Shown here: piece by piece, positions 5,946 to 6,927 of the stretch
Numbering within the stretch: the stretch's first letter is position 1
How the letters are laid out: every line of letters starts with the position of its first letter
DNA from: Pirellulaceae bacterium
GTDB taxonomy: Bacteria > Planctomycetota > Planctomycetia > Pirellulales > Pirellulaceae
Direction: 5' to 3'
Length of the DNA: 6,927 nucleotides
NCBI GenBank assembly: GCA_013002105.1
Contig: JABDKS010000852.1
Coordinates: 1 to 6,927, forward strand
Notes under the pieces: model-generated
Told to the model about the DNA's origin: nothing
Database searches by the model: none
Seen by the model: the letters and a program-made list of their open reading frames with translations, nothing else
Made by a program: the position numbers and the translations under genes

Positions 5946-6927
5946 ATGAGTCGATTTCTCAAGCGAAAGATCGGAATTGCGTTTTGGGCCACGGCATTTG
6001 TCGTCATGGCGTTGGGTGTGAAGCCTTTGCGCAAAGCCACGACCAAGGATGGCGATGTTTCGTTGATGAAATATTTTTCTGGCCCCACCCAACGCGTGTT
6101 CGTTGACGACCAGTCCATGGCCAGCGAATTGCACGATCCCGTTTTCTATGAGGATCCATCAGGAAAATGGCGACAGATTGGTTATGTTAGCCAACTGGGT
6201 GATCCTGACACGGATCCGGGGCAGGTGGAGATATCTTGGTACTCAAGCAAGATCTCGCCGGCACAATGCGAGCTCTTTCAATACCGTAGTACGGGCAGTT
6301 TGAAAGAAGTGTTGGCAACGATGTTGCCACCGGAAAAACAACTGCGGATTCAGCAGCGTCTCTCAGCCGCGTTGTCCGAACACGGTGATGACTTGTCACA
6401 AGCTTTCGTTCCGTTGGTGCAACAAAGTCTAAAGAAGTCGATGCCGGTGATCGAAGCGGAATTTCGCAAGACAATCGATCGGCACCGCGAAGAAATCAAT
6501 CAGCTGGCGACGCGTTTCAATGACGAGGTTGTGGAGCAACAATTGATTCCACTTGCCAAAGAAGAGATCATGCCGATTGTTCGCAAGCACGGTCAGCCGC
6601 CGGCCGAAGAGATCGGACGCGAAATTTGGGATCGTGCCTCGTTATGGCGATTCGGATGGCGTGCCGTCTACGACAAAACTCCGCTTCCCGAAAAGGGACT
6701 GGTGCAGGAAGAGTGGAAGCGTTTTGTCGAGAGCGAGGCCGTGCCGGTGATCGAGGAAAAAATGGATGACATCGTGATCGCGGTGCAACGCATTTTTAGT
6801 GACGTGGCGGTCAACCCGACGATTCGCGCCGAGATTGCGGGTGTGGCCGACGAACTGGCCAAGGACCCGGAGGTGACAGCGCTGGTCCGCAAGATTCTGC
6901 GAGAAACGCTGGTGGAAAATGATCGAC
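5946..6927 (+). CDS. membrane-anchored helix-rich protein, possibly MCE (MlaD)-like, 3' truncated by the window
   Basis: The frame is open from ATG 5946 to the window edge (327 codons, no stop). An in-frame TAG at 5913-5915 supports this start, although no Shine-Dalgarno is seen. Basic residues (SRFLKRK, 2-8) precede one hydrophobic segment (about 9-25, IGIAFWATAFVVMALGV), which looks like a signal anchor with the bulk of the protein outside the cytoplasm. Residues about 50-112 look beta-rich and include DPVFYEDPSGKWRQIGYV (64-81) followed by VEISWYSS (94-101). This order weakly resembles an MCE domain, the lipid-binding module of MlaD-type transporters, which likewise follows an N-terminal anchor. 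Residues about 118-215 and 250-325 are charged and amphipathic, consistent with long helices or coiled coil. MCE membership is a hypothesis; otherwise it is an uncharacterised membrane protein. No other lipid-transport gene is visible, but the downstream side is cut off. Confidence 0.85.
   Translation, partial: MSRFLKRKIGIAFWATAFVVMALGVKPLRKATTKDGDVSLMKYFSGPTQRVFVDDQSMASELHDPVFYEDPSGKWRQIGYVSQLGDPDTDPGQVEISWYSSKISPAQCELFQYRSTGSLKEVLATMLPPEKQLRIQQRLSAALSEHGDDLSQAFVPLVQQSLKKSMPVIEAEFRKTIDRHREEINQLATRFNDEVVEQQLIPLAKEEIMPIVRKHGQPPAEEIGREIWDRASLWRFGWRAVYDKTPLPEKGLVQEEWKRFVESEAVPVIEEKMDDIVIAVQRIFSDVAVNPTIRAEIAGVADELAKDPEVTALVRKILRETLVENDR

Overview
The window reads as chromosomal DNA from a planctomycete of the Rhodopirellula/Pirellulales kind. 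That placement is an inference from several traits: near-balanced base composition, mostly absent Shine-Dalgarno sequences, an exported aldose epimerase, uncharacterised proteins and long intergenic palindromes. No rRNA, tRNA, CRISPR array, transposase or phage gene was seen.

Left part (1-2850): part of a sugar-import operon of the CUT2 (ribose/xylose/galactose) ABC class. A possible 3' end of an upstream gene stops at 36. After it come a perfect 24-bp inverted repeat (70-125) and a LacI/CcpA-operator-like site (148-162). Then come the two-domain ATPase (218-1726, RbsA type) and, 47 bp on, the membrane permease (1774-2850, RbsC type). The periplasmic binding protein is not in the window as a recognisable gene; the truncated gene at the left edge is the natural place for it.

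Middle (2851-4351): a 364-bp gap with four separate hairpins, one terminator-like and one a long 21-bp-stem palindrome. It leads to an aldose 1-epimerase (galM family, 3215-4351) with a clear signal peptide. An exported mutarotase next to a sugar importer suggests that sugar anomers are interconverted outside the cytoplasm before uptake. The gap and its hairpins suggest a separate transcript.

Right part (4352-6927): a short convergent intergenic region carries a second copy of the 70-125 palindrome core. A minus-strand gene of unknown function (4509-5579) follows; it starts at TTG behind a strong Shine-Dalgarno. A 366-bp divergent promoter region then separates it from a plus-strand gene (5946 to the window end, truncated). 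That gene encodes a membrane-anchored, helix-rich protein whose early part faintly resembles an MCE (MlaD-like) domain.

Nothing here is convincingly a new system. The points most worth checking are the shared palindromic repeat family, the possible MCE-like anchored protein and the unknown TTG-start gene.
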